Part shown: positions 14,168 through 29,100 of the stretch, piece after piece | Position numbering within the stretch: the first letter of the stretch is position 1 | Layout: every line of letters starts with the position of its first letter | Assembly: GCF_965638725.1 (NCBI RefSeq) | Contig: NC_134961.1 | Coordinates: 372,001 to 436,000 of the forward strand | Length of the DNA stretch: 64,000 nt | Direction of reading: 5' to 3' | Source: Aptenodytes patagonicus | Lineage: Eukaryota; Chordata; Aves; Sphenisciformes; Spheniscidae | Translations under genes and position numbers: made by a program | The notes under the pieces: model-generated | What the model saw: the letters and a program-made list of their open reading frames with translations, nothing else | Told to the model about the DNA's origin: nothing | Databases searched by the model: none

Positions 14168-17100
14168 GTAAGTAACTCCAGTCTGGTGGGGCAATAAGTG
14201 GGACAATAGCGTGTTTGTTTCTGTAGCGGTGGTGCTGCTGTTGTGTTGGTCTGGGGGAGGTTTTGCCACAGCTGGTGTTGGGGGGAATATCTGACTAGAC
14301 CAAGGTCGTGATCATTCTCGCTTTCCTTTCAAGCAGGATTGTTTTGTCACTGTGCAGGCTACTCAGCCTTGCCGGTCTTGGGAACATTTGCAAGATCAAA
14401 TGGTTTGAGTGAACTAAAATAAACGATGCTCGGTCGGAGTTCCTGCAGTGTTTCTTGCCAGGTGCAAGAATATTGGAAACGTTGGATGGCTTTGTAGTAA
14501 GTGTTTTGAGATGTAGTATCTTCTGAATGTCAGACAGAGCTTTCTGCTTAGCTGGGTACTTCTCCTCTGGAGGTTTTTTGCTGCCAAATTGTGCTCAGTC
14601 TGCGATTGCTCTTCAGTAGGATTGGTGGCTGACCAGTTGTAGTTTATGTCTGGTGACCGCTGCACTTTAACACAACTTGTACCGATAAGCCTCTGCCAAA
14701 TCCTTTTTGCTTTTTTCTAGTTCCTACCTTCATGACAGCACCCTGTATCTCACCCATGAGATACCTTCCTTAAAGATGGTCTGCAAAGGGAGAAAAAAGG
14801 GGTTACGGGATTTTGTTGTGACTGCATCTGTGTGATAAAAAAAAGGATTGGGGCAAAAATATTCAATGTTTGGTCTGTTTTTTAGTAGTGCAAATGCAAA
14901 GTGTCCTTCTGTAGAGCAGAAACCCTTTGATTCTTCAAGTGAAAGATGACAGGTTTACAGAATTAGGAGAGGGTTTTATTAATGGCAGTGCTGTAAACAC
15001 AAAGTCCTCCAAGAGGCCCGTTTAGTGTCAGTGTGAATGTCAGGAGCTGTCAGACCTTGTTGGAGAAACTTTCTAGCCTGTGTTGCGGATGTTAATGGGT
15101 GCTGCAAGAGTTCCCCACCTGCCCTCAGTTAACACAGTGAGCTGGTGAATGTGCGACATGGTGAGGGGGCTTCTGTATCTGCTGTGGTGGCTCTATGCGA
15201 GACGGTAGCGTGTTTGTCTCTAGCTCTGCAGAGGCTTGGAGCCATTTAGGAGCAGTTATTGAGTCCGCTCTGCTCACCGGCACCGGCTCCTCAAACCTTA
15301 TCCATGTCATGTTGCAAAATGGAGGAGGCAGACCTTGGCCAAAGGGGCATGGGAGGCGGAGGATGCCCCTGGGACAGAAAGCTGTAGAGGACCGCTAATT
15401 AAAGGCTCAGTTTGATACAAATCCAGCTGCTTTGCCACATCCTTCTGCGATTCTTCATATTCATCAATTTATATGGAGGGGTACTCTGAAGCTAGCAGGG
15501 GTCATGTAACTTCTTGTTATCAGGAGAGACAGATGTAAGAACTCTCCAAAATTAATTAGCTTTTAGCACTTCCTTTTCCACCGGTTCAGCGGGCTCGTGG
15601 GATTGCACTGATGGTTATACCTGTGATAAGTTGTGATCATTTATGCCAGAGTTCTTCACCCTCCTAATTTTTATTTCAGTAGCCATAATTTATTTCTTTC
15701 ACAGGCAGAATAATTTCTGTTTGACCATCCTATGCATTCTTTATTCTTTGCTCCTTTTTCCTTTAGGCATTTTATCCCTTCTATGCCCACCATAGGCTGC
15801 TTCTAGGACTTTAATTACCATTGATACGTGTGCTGCCTTCTGCTAATAACTAACCCAATCTCAGTGGTTCATTTTAAGTAAGTCTCAAAAATCATAAGGG
15901 TAAACCTGTGATCTTTCTTCCTGTGCATCTCAAACTGGATGCATGCAGATTGATCTCCAAATTGGGATTCTGGACATACAGCCTTGACCTTTGGCTTACA
16001 AGGACTCTGTCTGCTTTCAACACTTGCTCTTCATTACATCCTTTAAAACTCCAGTACCAGGTTTTGTTCGGTTTTTACATGGCATTGCTGAACCTATCTG
16101 CCTCCTGAGTTTCAAAGGAATTTTTGCAGAATTGCTCAAGGCAGCAAAAATGAAGAACAACCAGACGCAAGTTAAAGAAGGGACTCCTGCTGCTTGACAA
16201 GACTTGCATGTCTCATTGCTTTGGATTTAGGCCTCCTCTGAGGAAAATGGCAATAAAAGCCTTGTTTGCTGATGAGCGAGGTTCTTCCCTGTGTGTGCTG
16301 TTTGCATACAGCAGTCAAGTTCAGTAATGAAGAAATCTAGCTTCTGCTCCAAGGCAACGCATGAACTGGGTGTGATCCCAAGGCGGAAACCTCCGTGACC
16401 CTCCATCAGAGGAGAATGTGTCCAGACAATCAGGATGCAAACGTCGGCTAATTGAGGAGTGCTAATAGTAAACCAGGAAGGAGTGTGGGCGCACAGAGAG
16501 CATGGCTTGATGCAAGGCGTGCTCTTCCAGTGCTGGCCAACTCAAGTTGGTGGAGAAGGCAGACACACTGAGCGGCTGCTTGTACTCTGATGTATTGCAG
16601 TTGTCACCAGCTCCCGTCCAAGCTTTGATATTGTATTGATCATGACAAAGCGGGGTTTGGATGTGGCTGCATGCACAGCCCAGCTGTGCAAAGCTGCTAG
16701 CAAAGACCTGGGCGATGCTCTGGCCATCTGGCCTCCTGAGCTGGGGCAAAGGGAGGCAGGCGCAGGCTTTTTGGGAGCGCCCAGCTCACCTAAGTGTTTT
16801 GAAAAGTCATTTCTGTGCTACCAGCTACAAGCACACTTGCCTAAAAGACAAACTTTCAACAGGATGTCTTTCCAAGCGCTGGTAAATATTGTTCTAATGG
16901 GTTGAATTTATATAACGAATATGTTATCAGTCCCTGTTGTTCAAGGAGTTTGCTTTTTGAGTGGCTTAAAAAACATTGCTCTTAAATGCCTGCACTCCGC
17001 TGATTATTTTTCAGTCTTCCTGTGTCATACAAATTCCTTTGCCCTTGTAGGCAAAACAGCTCAGGTCCTCTCTGCTGAAACCTGTTTTTATAATCGGCAT

Positions 17101-20100
17101 GGCAGCTGTGTTGTTTTAGCTGGTTTATGTGGAGACAAGGTCTGGAGAGGACACGGTGAAAAGCTCCGGCGAGCGCTAGCCTGGCAAGCATGCCGTGGCC
17201 ACAGGTGGGGCTGAGTTGCTCACCGCTGGTGTTCAGTGGTGGGTCGGGGCTTTGAGGCTCTGCCTCCCTCCTAGGCTGCTCAGAGCCTGCCCCAGGCTTG
17301 CGACGGCATTTATGGTGAGTCCTGAACTGCTCTTGCTGTCTCGGATAACCCCTGCATATGGATAGCATCTTCCCCAAGCAGAGGGGGCAGCCGCTGGGGG
17401 GGTGGGGGGGTGTCACAACAGAGATGCTCAAGGGAAATTAAGGTAAATCTAGGTAGGAAGGCAACAGGCAGAAGCTGAAATGCATTAAATCGCCATGTGA
17501 TGTTCCAATTCAGATGCAGAAATACTTCAGGTCCATCTCTTTCTTCTCTTTATTTCTGCAAGAGCTTACAATCGGTAAACAAGAGGTAATGCCTCCTCTT
17601 TAGCCCAGTGCTGTGGTCCAACTAAACAACAATACTCCTTCCTCTGGGTCTTATCATGTGTCCTGGCTTATCTTGGTTGGGAGATGAGCTTTGCCTTCCC
17701 CCGGGCGCTTGGGAAGCCTTTGGTGCCCATGGGCTTGGCCGGAAGGATGCTCGTTCTTCCCCAATTCCAGTCGAACCTGCCCTAGAGTAAGGATGGCCAT
17801 TCCCCAGAGCAAAGGGGTTTAGGACAGTGGTTACTCCTTCAGAAAACCTTGCAGATTAAATATTATTCCTTGGATGACTGGCCTTTGGCCAAAATGCCTG
17901 GCGATTTTCCCATCGTGCTTCTTTATGTGAGAAAGGTCTCTTGGTGACAGTGGTGCTTTGATAAGAGTAATTGGTAGAAAATATCAGCTTCGCTGTGGAT
18001 TTGTTTCCTGTCTTTCCTACGGCCAGTGATCCAGAATGACCTTGAGTCCTGCTATACTTAAACAAGTTTAACAGCTTTTTAATTTAAAAGATCCTCAATG
18101 ATGATTTTCAACTTGTTAGGCTTAATGGTTGGGTTTGGAGGCTGTCTACAGAGGAGCAAAGACAGCCCTTGTTAGAAGAGTCCAACTGCAGAGCCACAGC
18201 AAAACCTCCCTGCTCACCAGAGGCTCTTGCAGGTTGGTTTGGAGGGGAGAGGAAGCCCCTGCGTTTCCCCAATAGCAAACCAATTGCATTACCATTACAT
18301 AAACGATAGAAATACTCTTGCTCCCCCCGTCACATTTCAGCGCAGAGCTTTCTGGTGCTAGAGAAAATCACGTGATGAAACAAGGAAAAACAGTTTGGGA
18401 AAGTTTTATTTTAAAAGTAGATGTGCTCTAAAAAAGTTTTGATTTTTTTTATATATATATATATATTATTTCTCTATCTATTGAAAACATCTCAAAGCAA
18501 GCTGCCTGACAAAAGGAAAACAAAAGTACGGTATTGGTTTTCCTTGCTTTCCCCCCATCTATTGAATAAGGTTTTGTTGGGATAAAATTAAAGTGCTTAT
18601 CTTTGAATTTGCTTCCTCTGGTTGAGTTGGCACAGTACATTGAACGAAGGAATGTTCCAAGTTCAGAGGTGGCATTGGGGAATCTAGTTAAAATGACATC
18701 AAAGGCAGCACAGCGGGGCTGAACATGTGTTTGAAGCCGGATAGATTAGAGGCCATTATCAGCCTTTCGCTACTGTGCTGGGAACAAAAGTCGCTCTTTC
18801 CGCTGGGACTGCTGCTGGGGAGAATTAAAAAAAAAAAAAAGAGAGAGAGAGAGAAAGAAAAATTGCACCTTCTACTATAATGCCGCTTTTCCCGCGAATG
18901 GCCGTGCGGCTTTAGCGTGCGAGTTGTGTTCTGGTGCCCGGGTTTTGTGCGGCGGTTAAGCTGAAATGTTGTCTATTGATGCCGACCAGCGATGGCTAAA
19001 ATAATCCCCCAGATTTCCCCCCCCCCATAAAAATTGCCAGTTGTTTTGTTGCCATCCAGTCTGGAAAGAGCCGTGTTGTGATGCGATGAAACTCTTTAAC
19101 CATTGTGACTCTTAAGTTATTTTTCAAATGGAGGTTCGTCATTAAAGAAAATGAAGCCACCTAATGAAAGCTATCGTAATAGCCTGTCGGTATAGCAATG
19201 CTTGGGGAAATTGCTCTGCTCCCGTAATGTGTCACTGCCGGGCGCAGCGGAGGTGATGCTCCCAGACACGCTCTTCCTCCTCCCGCATTACCTGCAGCCA
19301 CTAGCCAGAGCTGTAATTAGCCTGGCTAATTTTCTGTTCTCTCATTTGTCTTCCTACTAAAAAGCACTTGTCATTAATCACGGGTTTTATTTTATTTTAA
19401 CGGTGTTTAATTTGGATGCCTGGGTTACTGCATGAAATTCCATTCTTCTGATGCCTGCACCCACATTTCCAGGGAGCCAACGGGGCAGCAGGCACGATGG
19501 AAATGGGAAAGAGAGCTGATGGTGGCCATCCTTGCACAGGCTGGTGCTTGTAACTCAGGAGGTTTGCAGGCAAAACACTGCAGTAAATTGTGTTTCCCTT
19601 GCCAAATGGCATCTTGACTTTAAAAATCTGCTGGTTACACTGTTTGGTTTATGTTCTCAAGCAGCTGTGCTTGGCAATTGGGGAGGGGGGTAGATGCTAA
19701 CTACGTTTGACTTGTGCAAACATCTTGTCGTTGTGAGATGCGTTGGGACTGGCTCGTTTGCCCTGCTCGGAGTGGTGCGGGGTTGGAAGGAGACAGCATG
19801 TGTGCGTGGAAGTTATTTGGTACTTCAGACAAACCAATCCCTCCATTCATTTCCACCCATTTCTGTGGCATCGCACGGCCTTTCCAAACGGTTCCTTTTA
19901 CTGAATCAGGGAAATGCGTAAAATAAAAAAGGAAAGCTCCAAATTGCCAAGCTCCAGGCTGGCATTTGTTTTTGCATTCGTTGATTTTTCTAAAAATAGC
20001 CTGGTATCACCAGGAGATGGGCCCGTGTCCTTATCTCGTAACTGGGCTCCACTTCACTCACATTCTCCTCATCCCTGGGTGTAAGCAGGGTGGTCACAAT

Positions 20101-23100
20101 GGTGAGAACAAAAATGTGTTTCCTTTCTTCGCCTGAAGTCAAGTGATGCTTTGCCGTTAGGGGTGCTTAGCAAAGCCTGGTGGCTCTGACCCCCCGAGCC
20201 CCCGTCACGGGGACCCACATGCACCCAGGCCACCGTCTTTGCAGAAGGGCTGCACGCGGCTCAGCAGAGCAGGTCCTCACCATCCCCCAGCTCGCAGCAG
20301 AACCACGGACCCGGCTCCCGGTCTGTCAGGACCAAGGATCGTTGCCACCACTGCCTCCTTCCTCTGCAGAGACCTCCGTCACCAGCTTTTTCAGCAAGGG
20401 CACAAACCCGAGCAGAGCTGGTTCAATTGCGTGTCGCTGCCCACGGCATCCCTTCCTAATCCTGTCCAGCCTCCTCTGGGCCGAGGGCTAGGTTCTCTCG
20501 CACAGTAACTCCAGTATCAAGCCCATAATTTCAGACTGAGCTAGAGATCGTCTTAAGAGCAGTGGAGCCTACCCCTTCGCTTTGATAAGCCATTTAAGAA
20601 GTTGTCACGCTCTCTTAAAAATATATACCTTGTTCCCCGACCGAGTTCCCCTTGGTGTAGATGCTCACTGAGCTTCCACTCCTCCTCCCACTCCTAGCCT
20701 GCCCTGTGGTTTACTGTGTACATTACAGGCTCTTTTATAGAAAGCAACCAACTATAAAAGGTACCAGGATGCGGTCCAAGTCCTTCTCCCTGCCCTCTGC
20801 CTAGGGCAGCGGTCGCAGGAGCCCTGCCTCACTCTGCTCCCGGCTGATGCCGTGTAAGTCCCCTCGGCACCCAGTGCCAGAGCGTTGCTGGTGCGGGGAC
20901 CTTGGGCGAGCATCGTTCCCCACACAGATTCCTCTTGCGAGTACCTCTGCGCTCGCCCTGGGCATGCAAAGCCTTTCTCAAACATAAAGGGGTTTCCTAC
21001 CTGCCACTCTGTGGCAGCGAGGCTTAGATGAACGTAATGTATTGGAGAAAGGCACTAAAGCAGGGCATGTTGTTGTTTTATTCCGGCAGAGATGGGATCC
21101 CACCGTACAGACTCCGAAAGCAGCATCGCAGAGAGATGCAAGAAAGTGCCAAAGCAAATGGACGTGTGCCACTACCTCACATTCCTGTAAGTAGCACTGT
21201 CTCCTTCCCCAGAGGTAAATATGCAAAATATGTGAGATCTCTAGCGTACAGTTGCTCTGCTTGCTCCAGTTTAACCCCCCTTAGCGCTGTATTCATTTGG
21301 GCATGTTTTAAGATGGAAATACACCGTGCTAAGAAAGGGCTTGGTAGCTGCCTGCCAAACTCCTCATCCAGGGCTGCCCAAAACGCATAATTTTTCTTAA
21401 CCGTTCAGTCAGTAGCCGGTTGTTTCTCCCGGACAAGAATGGAAGCGCTGGCTGGCATCTACCTGTAGGGAGTTTATGTGCCCTCGGGTGAGCTGGAGGT
21501 GTTTGTGGAAGGTGTAGGAGGCCATTGGACGTGGAGGCTGCTGTAGCTCTCAGCCAAGGTCAGCTGGGGAGAAATGCAACTGTCCCGAGTGGTATTTCTG
21601 CACTGGGCAGCCAAAGGGAGCTGTAACCTGTTCTCAAGGACTCGGCAAAGCCTGCCTGGGGGTATGAGGCAGGAGAGCAAAGAAGGCACAGGCGTTAAGT
21701 ATTTCATTTGTCTGATACTGTCTGTCAGGTTGCTCCAGGTGAGCAAACAGCTTTGGAAGATGAACATACCTGCTAGGGCTCTGCAGCACCATCTGCAGCT
21801 CTGCTTATTATTACTTTCTTTCTGTGAGAAGTTACAGGTGACATTTAATATCTAGCAGGGAATAAAGGTGCTTCTTTCCCCTTTGGACAGCTGGACTCCA
21901 GCACAAATCAAATAGGGAGGAAAAAAAGCCTCCGCCTCCATCTGCTTTTTCCAGAAGTGCCTTCAAACTTGACGCAGCTGTTCCCATCCTGCCTGCTCAA
22001 AGCAGCACAATACCAGCAGAAATACACCCTTGTTTTAATCTGATTTAAAAAAAAAAAACCCCAAACCACCACTCTTTGTTTTGCCTTTTAAATTAGATTA
22101 TTTTCCTTAGATTTAAGAGGGTCTCCTGTGCTTTGATCACTGGGTTGACAATAAAAGCCCTGGCTGCGGACGCTCACTAGCCATCCTTGCTCAGTCACCT
22201 CTCTTTTCACACAGTTGCTTTCACAGTGTGGTCGCTGTTGAAAAGGCTGGCTGGGTGCCTTTTTATTTCACTTGATGCCATTTTTACTGTAAGCATGGCT
22301 TTGTTAGAATTGAAGTTTGAAAGCTTGGCCTTTATTTTTTGTTGTTGTTGTTGTTGCTGTTCCCCAACAGTGGGAACTACCAAGTGAATATTCTCCGACT
22401 TCAAAGCTTGTCAGTGGCTTTACCTTTTGGATAAAAATAATAGTGGCTTTCTGTTGATCGTGTGCACTGGCAATGCCTCGATGAACTGCAGGTTATAGAC
22501 TCAGAGTATGGAGCATTAAATATGTATAGTGAGCTCTGCTTTAACGAACTTCCATCTGCCAAACATTTCTTTTGTTGAACTGAATAAGTGTCATTCCAGC
22601 AGCAGTTCCTTGCAGGCTAATTAGTTTTACTTAGCATTAAATTTTATCGACCCTTTTGGAAACCAGTTAAAAAAGAGGGGGGAAAAACAAGGTTTAAATT
22701 GGCCACCTGCTGCTCATAAATTTTTATATTCTCCTACTTATCTACACAGTCTTTTAGAATTACATATACCTCCTAAACTACACACAGACACTTCACAAGC
22801 ATTTTTCTGTGAAACATCCGCTGTTCCCATTAGATTCTGCACTGTAATTTTAAGTCCCAGGGAAAAAGGCATCTTGACGCATATTTATATGGGAGCAGAG
22901 GACTGAGAAGTCGAGTTAGTTCTAGACTTTCTCCAGGGAATAAAAGTTTAGTTCAGACACTCTGGCACCTCCTGCCAGCCAATTACTGACACAGAATTGG
23001 CATTGACTTCAGAGAGGCACTGCTCTGCCCTCGCTTATCAATCAGCCAAGAAAGGAGAAGGTAATTAGACAATATGTTTTGACAACACCAGTGTGAAATG

Positions 23101-26100
23101 TTATAAAGTTAGTCTTTTAAAATCACCTCTAACTGCACGCTTATTGAATTAAACTTCGCCAATTAGCAAGGAGCCATGCAAATGTTTCTTCAAGTGTTAC
23201 TTTCCAAAGCGGGTGGTTAGGATATCTCGCAGCCCGTAGCTAAAGCAGTCTCCATCAGTCGCCTGGACCTGGTGGTTAGCGTGCTTTTAAATGTGTAGCG
23301 ATGACTAAATTGCAGCCTTTGAGTGAAGGTCTTTATGGACTCATATCTAACCAGCGTAGCCAGAGTCCATACTGATAGTGCTTGCAGAATGCATGGCATG
23401 TTTTCCTAGTGATAGCAGAGAACCTCCTACTTCCAAAAAGTCATTTCAGAAGTCCTTTGGAGACCTTACCATTCCCTTATAAATGAGTTATGGGGCTATT
23501 ATGCAAAATTCTGAAAGAACTTATATTGCTTTTAATAGCAGCACTTTTAGTTAGGTCCAGAAGCTATAAACTGTAGTGATTAGATATTCATAGGAGACTG
23601 CCCGCTAGTTTCAACAGCAATGCTGCCGAAGTAACGAAGGCATGTACTGGTTATGTAGGATGCCCTGCTATGCAGCAGATCTTGGTGCGTGGACGGCTGT
23701 GTTCTGCATATTCCACACTTATAAACTCACCAATGCTCAATAAGTTTGGAAAAGTTGTGTTTTGTGAAATGATGCTCTGCCCAGGAATGCAATGGGTGAA
23801 GGTCGCTAGCAAGCAATGAGACCTTTGTTTTGTGCCTCTCACAGGAATCCATTACACGGAGGGTGAGTGTTGCTTTTCATGGGGTTTTCCATCTCTCTCT
23901 TGGATTCGAGCGGAGTCTTGGAGCACCAAGGACGGAAAGAGCAAGCAAGTTCCCAAAGGAAGGGTGAAAGCCCAGAGAATGCAGGGCCGTACCTATGCTA
24001 TTGCACTGTATTTACCCTGGCTCTGGCATTCATCCGTGCCCAGGAGAGGATGGGAGATGCTCCTTTCCCAACAAATTCAGAAAAATCCAACCTCAAGCAT
24101 TAAGACTTGGGATTCCTTTTTTTGTTTGTTTGTTTGTTTGTTTCACTGCATAAAGAAGCCATTTTGTGATGTTCTTGCTGTAGCTTGATCGTCGGGTGGG
24201 AGCTCTCCTGTCCTGCCCCACATTCAAGGAAGCTGCAGCTCTTTACACTATTCCCACATGAGAAGAAAAAAAGTAGAAGCAGCAGCAGAGTGGGTCAGGC
24301 TGATAGCTGAACTTTCCCAGAAGGATGTCCTCTGTGCAGAGGTGGCTTCCATAGTGTTCTTGAGTGGAACAGAAGATTTTGAGTGACCACTCTGCAATGC
24401 TGTAAAAGTGAGGAGTGTACAGGAGGAGCCCTGGTCTCGTGCTGCCTGGATAACTACAGCTAAATGAGCTTTCTGCTCCTGCGAGTTGGAACCTGCTCAG
24501 AATTCCCAACAGCCATTTTATGCCTTTTTCCTCAAACGCCTTGCAGCAGTGGGACTCCTTGCTAATCCCTGAATGCTGCTAGAGTGGATGCTGAAATCCA
24601 GCTATCCGTGAGCTCTGCCACAAGTGTTTCTGGTATGGAAACACCATTTATCCTTTAAAAACATATGTCACAGTGGAATGCATTATTAATCTGGGAAACG
24701 TGGACGTTCAGAAGTTCTTTTCTCTTGGGTTCTCTAGCCTGCCATCTTCATTTCATCTCCAAGACTGACTATTGATCTAACATCGGCCACTCAAGCGCCA
24801 TGGAGGCATCAAACCTCCTGTAGAAGAGGGAGATTTACCACAAAGAATTCTTTGGCCCAGTCGGATCTGTCAGAAATGGTTCAGCCCAACCCATGGGTCC
24901 CTGGGGCTGGTTAGAGACTTCTGCCCAATGATAACATTGGAAAACTTACTGTTTCATCTCAGAACAACTGAGGTTTATTCTTCCCAAGGGGAATCCGCAA
25001 GCCGCAGTGAGATTATTCCCCTTCAGCTTTTTCACGTATAGATCATAGTAAAACCACACATTTAGGATGCTGGTGTGTTCTGATGTGCAGCTTGATCCTC
25101 AAACCTCAGTTTCTCAGGGAAGGTGAAATCTATGAAATCCAAGACTTGCATCTCCCTCATGGAGCAAAATCCATGCAACCTGCTCCATTGGCTCCAAGAA
25201 AAGAAGGAGAAAATGTGATAGCAGGTGCTAAATGGAACTACTGGAGAGCTTGTGTATCTTGCATGTTCTTAGCAGGCTGCTTCTTCCCAAAGGTACCAGA
25301 GCTTCAGACACTTCACATGTCAAGGACAGGGGACAGTGTTCTGGTGATAGGTACCCCAAGAAATCCTTCCTCGCAGCTGTCACTAGGAAAGATTGCTCCA
25401 TCCAGACCAGTTCAAGCAATTTCTTTCTTGCCAACCCATCCGGTATTCAGCCTCCCAGCTGTTGTTCTCTGCAACCTCCCCAGCTCAGCATGGTTTGGTT
25501 CTGGATAGACCTTTCTGAACTAGTGGCATTAAATGAAAGTAGATAGATAATTAAATAAAACATTAGATAAAACAGCCGTAGAGAAAACAATTCTTTAAAA
25601 TTAAGCGCTTCCTTTCTGAATTGTTGACCCAGAATGGCCAGAGGTCTCATTCTGGTCCAGACTGGAGGGCTGGATCCTCCAAAACCAGCCAGCTCTTGGA
25701 GAGTGCTGCACCCTTTACTTGGAACAAAAGCATTTGGAGCCCTTCTGATTTCAGAACAATAAACAGCGTATTTACGACTCCCTTGGCAGGGCTGTGTATG
25801 CCCACAGGAAGCAGGGGGCAGGTTCTAAATCCTGAAGCCCTGAAGGATCCTCCTCTGGGCACAGTCTCAGCCTGGCTGGTTTTTGATGGAGCGTGTCTCC
25901 CTTCCGAAGTCAGGCCTGTCATTTGATGAAAGTTTCAAACACTGTTGTCTTAAGCCTTTTGAACCAGGTCAATGCAGTCCTTGTTTGCTGTCCAGGGAGA
26001 CAGAGCGAGCCCTCAGCAGTTATCTATATTGTTTCAGCACAGGGAATTTGCATTCATTAGTCTGCGATACTATTAGTTTTAGGGAAGTCTGTGTAGCTCA

Positions 26101-29100
26101 TCCTTTGAGCTAGGGATGAAGTCAGACCGATGGTGATGTTCAGAGCATCATCCTGCTTGCCAGCTTTCTGTGAGTCACCATTACAGGTACCCGCCAGGAG
26201 AACGTAGGGCATGTGCAACCGGTATCTGTGGGGTGAAGTGAGGCTTTATTTCGGTTGCATTGAACTTGGATGGTCAGGGAGACCCTTGCAGAGATGGCTT
26301 CACAGAGGGGACTGCGTCTTGCACCCTCGAACAGGCTGCTGAGGACCTCTGCAAGTTGTGCTGGGTGGAAAGCCCCAAGGACGGGACAGTGGGTTTTGCA
26401 GATGCAGCGGTTTATTGAAGAGAGAGGAAAACGAGTTCATCCTAAAGTTTCTTGAGTTTAATTTTTGTTTCTGTAGTTGAGCTTCAGTCACCTCCAGACT
26501 TTGAGAGACTGTGGATAAACATGCTGAAGTATTAGTTGTGAAAGACCAAAATCATCTTATCTCGAGTTCCCTGGATCCAGCAGTGACCCTGAATGTCTTC
26601 AGATCCTCATTAGAGACGGAGCTGTGGTCCTTAAACGTTGCTGGGCCTCGAGGGAACCACCTTACTGTAACAGGACTTGAACACGCAGGTCAGCAAACGT
26701 CAGCCTTTGCACCCGCTGCTGCTCGGGGCTCGGGAGAGACTTTGGTTTGGGATGCTGCATTGCATCAAAGGCTATGAAAATAAAAGGAAATTCTTCCCCG
26801 GTTCTGCTTTTCTGTGGAAGCCACTGCGGTAGCTGCAACGGGGAGACTCGAGACTGTAACTGCTGAGCGCTGAGCTGCCTCTCATTAGACTCATTAAGTT
26901 TCTAACGGAGCAGGGCTTGGTGCTGCTGTCGTATAAACAACCGCAGGGAGAGTTGGCATGTCTGAGGTGGCAGGAGGGAATGAACACATCACCCAACGGG
27001 TTGCGACTTGTCAGGCGAGAGAGAAATTTCCCTCCTCAGGAATCGCTGGTGCTGCCTCATGAGATGGATGGTGGTGGTCATGGGTTTGAGGTTTCTGATG
27101 AAAGCAGACTCCCTTAGACAGAAGTGCTCCCCTGGGCTACACGGGGGGAATGGAGAAACATCACTTGGATCCTAGAAGCTCCCCAGGGAGTAACAGAGCA
27201 GGGACCAGCTCTGCCACGTCTTCCCCCATGATGGAGCCCATCTGGGGCCCATTTTTTGGACAACACAAGGTCCAGGCGCTGGGACGAAGCATGCCACTTT
27301 GGCTTTTGTGCCAATATTTCAAGACTAAACATCATTTTTGTTGATGAAAAGCTTTTTCTCCGGTGTTTCTTTTTAATACAGGCCATTGATTTGCAGGGCT
27401 GGAGGTCCTGGTGGCAGTAAAGACTTCGTCATCCCAGGGTGGGAGGCACCTGGTAGCTCACATGTGTTATGCCCTCTCCAGCAGCTGCATCCCTGGATGA
27501 AGGGAATGGTTGTTTGGGGCTGTTCCCAGCTCGGATGGGTCAGTCCTGCCTGGGGTAGCTTCAGGTGGAGCTGTCGGTCCCTCTGCTTGTCACGGAACGC
27601 GAGTGCTAAAGCAGGCAGTCCTTTTGCCTGCAAAGCCGCATTGTGTCCGCAGACGTCCCCAGGGACGCTGCAGTCCGGCACCATCCGGCGTGGAAGAGAA
27701 GGTGACAGCAGTGAGCACTGGAATTAAGATTTGCTGGCAGAGTTGGCTGGGTCTTGCTCTCGGCAAACAAAACAAGCGGTGCTTTAACTGAGACCTCTGC
27801 AACCCAACTTGGTTGGGTCCATCAATAGGACACTTACTGCCTCTATTTTTCTTCCCCTGCCTTCCATTCGGCAGCTGGCAGAGAGAGAAAAATCAATATG
27901 ATTTGCATACTTTTGTCAGGTTTTGAGGCAAAGCATTATTTTAGTCTTCCGCATTGATCTTTTGGCTGATCTGGGATAAATTCGGGTGGTCTCTCGTCCT
28001 CCTTTAAAGATTTCAAACTTGATGTCTGCTTCTGCTGCTGCATTTGTTCTTTTGCTATGAATTATCTCATGTCTTCACGTTTAATTTTATCTCTGGTCCT
28101 ATAGAGTGTATATTTCTCTCATGTTGGTATTGAAATATTTGAATGCAGGTTTTTATACTGTTGAATTTTCCATATATTTTTCCTCCAAATTAAATTTTTA
28201 TCTCTGCTCTGTCATTTTATTTTTTCTACTATTTTAACAAAATAATGCAGAAGGGATAAAAATGATGGGAAAAATACAGTGGCTGATAGCTTCATACTTC
28301 ACTACACAAACTTCTTATCCCAGAGCTCAGGAATTTAGGGACAAAGTAACTCAGCATAAGGAACTGATAATGCCCTTGAACTTCCATAAATATTGATTTG
28401 TTCACCCAGAGCAAGCAGAAAAATGGTATCTCTGCGCTTGTAAGGTTGCTGTATTGATAAAGCAAGCAGGGGATCGTTGCACAGCTCTGAAGAGCCGAGA
28501 TGCAATCCTGCAGGATCCTCTAGTAAGAGAGGATGCTTTGTGGGAATCGTGGCCTTTTGTGGCTGGGCTGGGTTGTAGCAGAAGGTGGATGGAAGTAAGA
28601 TGTCTTGGAGGTGACAGGATTTCCACTCCTTTCTGTGGCTGCGGGCTAGGTTTGCAGACATTGCCCGGCATACGCTGATCCACCTGGGGTAAGCTGAATA
28701 ACTGTGCGTAAGAGTCCTCCTTTCTATCAAAGTGAAAATATCACTACTACAAGCGTGATTTTTGAGTGGTTTGTCTGTACATCCTTTTCCCACCTTTTGA
28801 GACCAGGATATTCCTGTTGACCATGTGTGCACTGGGAGAAAGGCAAGCACATCCATCCCAAAGTGGAGTTTGGTGCTGAAAGAGCTTGTTGAATTCTGGC
28901 TCCAGAAAACTTTTCCCTTACGTGGGGTGGTGTGCGGAGCTGGTGCCAGCCGGGGAGCTCGTGGCTTCCAGCCCTCCCGGTCCTAGGCTGCACCTCTGCG
29001 TCTGCCAGCCTGTCCTCCCTCAACTCCCCACTGGAACGACTGGCATTTCCAGTTATCGAAGCCTCCAAAATGAAGGTGTCATTTTTCATGCATCTTTTGC

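Larger units (their letters stand above)
14168..21089 (+). other. AXIN1: AXIN1 intron 3
   Basis: 6.9 kb without a supported gene. It includes a (TA)n run (18450-18467), an A14 run followed by (GA)n (18827-18859), a TCF/LEF-like site at 18698-18705, and homeodomain-type motifs around 19314-19380. It ends TTCCGGCAG, a weaker polypyrimidine tract than at the other acceptors. Confidence 0.85.

Noticed and set aside
17657-17800. TGTCCTGGCTTATCTTGGTTGGG, resembling the start of some bird LTRs.
   Set aside because: Similarity ends after about 20 bases, with no matching LTR end or target duplication found.
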